A stretch of DNA of 5,091 nucleotides from Lachnospiraceae bacterium (GTDB lineage Bacteria > Bacillota > Clostridia > Lachnospirales > Lachnospiraceae): contig CAAFXG010000459.1 of assembly GCA_900766925.1 (NCBI GenBank), positions 1 through 5,091 of the forward strand, in the 5' to 3' direction. The notes beneath the pieces are model-generated. The model ran no database searches and had not been told where the DNA came from. It was given only the letters and a program-made list of their open reading frames with translations. How positions within the stretch are numbered: the first letter of the stretch is position 1; every line of letters begins with the position of its first letter. A program made the translations under genes and the position numbers. Below, piece after piece: positions 5,079 to 5,091 of this stretch.

Positions 5079-5091
5079 TATAAACTACAAA
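4973..5091. repeat. Terminal direct repeat, copy 2 (circle overlap)
   Basis: This is the second copy of positions 1-119, complete and exact. It holds the intact 3' end of the integrase and the first 13 bases after its stop. On the circle it exists once. Confidence 0.92.

Noticed and set aside
1..5091. tRNA, rRNA or oriT
   Set aside because: I found no cloverleaf or rRNA sequence, and no relaxase gene to support a transfer origin.

Overview
The window is one complete small circular element. Its first 119 bases (1-119) are repeated exactly at its end (4973-5091), so the sequence closes on itself as a circle of about 4,972 bp cut inside the integrase gene. It looks like a Bacteroidales or other Bacteroidota element. 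It is moderately AT-rich, start codons are preceded by A/T-rich stretches instead of clear Shine-Dalgarno sequences, and the integrase resembles the Bacteroides-type tyrosine recombinases with an arm-binding domain. This host assignment is inference; no taxonomic marker gene is present.

Layout on the circle. (a) Integration module, + strand: a 411-bp stretch (3279-3689) is dense in TTTGCC/GGCAAA sites, many in 12-bp tandem pairs, on both sides of a 15-bp inverted repeat. It looks like an attP with arm sites and a core. A 441-aa tyrosine recombinase (3753-5078) follows, then, 26 bp after its stop, an unrecognised 170-aa gene (133-645, read through the circle junction). (b) A bidirectional terminator hairpin (770-814) separates this convergently from (c) the replication/recombination module on the - strand. 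In transcription order that module is a 113-aa winged-helix protein (2888-2547), a 296-aa protein made of two copies of a winged-helix module and overlapping it by 4 bp (2550-1660, likely replication initiator), an iteron cluster of two direct and two inverted copies beside an AT-rich stretch (about 1451-1651, likely origin), and a 192-aa RuvC-like Holliday-junction resolvase (1400-822). (d) About 860 bp without a convincing gene (2889-3752) holds ACAGAA/TTCTGT repeats near the wHTH start, an orphan terminator-like hairpin (3149-3175), another stem-loop and the attP-like region.

Working model (inference): a minimal integrative plasmid that replicates from iterons bound by the duplicated winged-helix protein, integrates and excises with its own tyrosine recombinase, and carries a resolvase for junctions or multimers. 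I see no relaxase, partition, toxin-antitoxin, resistance or capsid gene. The most unusual parts are the duplicated initiator with near-identical DNA in parts of the two copies, the head-to-head iterons placed downstream of the gene, the plasmid-borne RuvC, and the well-ordered arm-site array upstream of the integrase.
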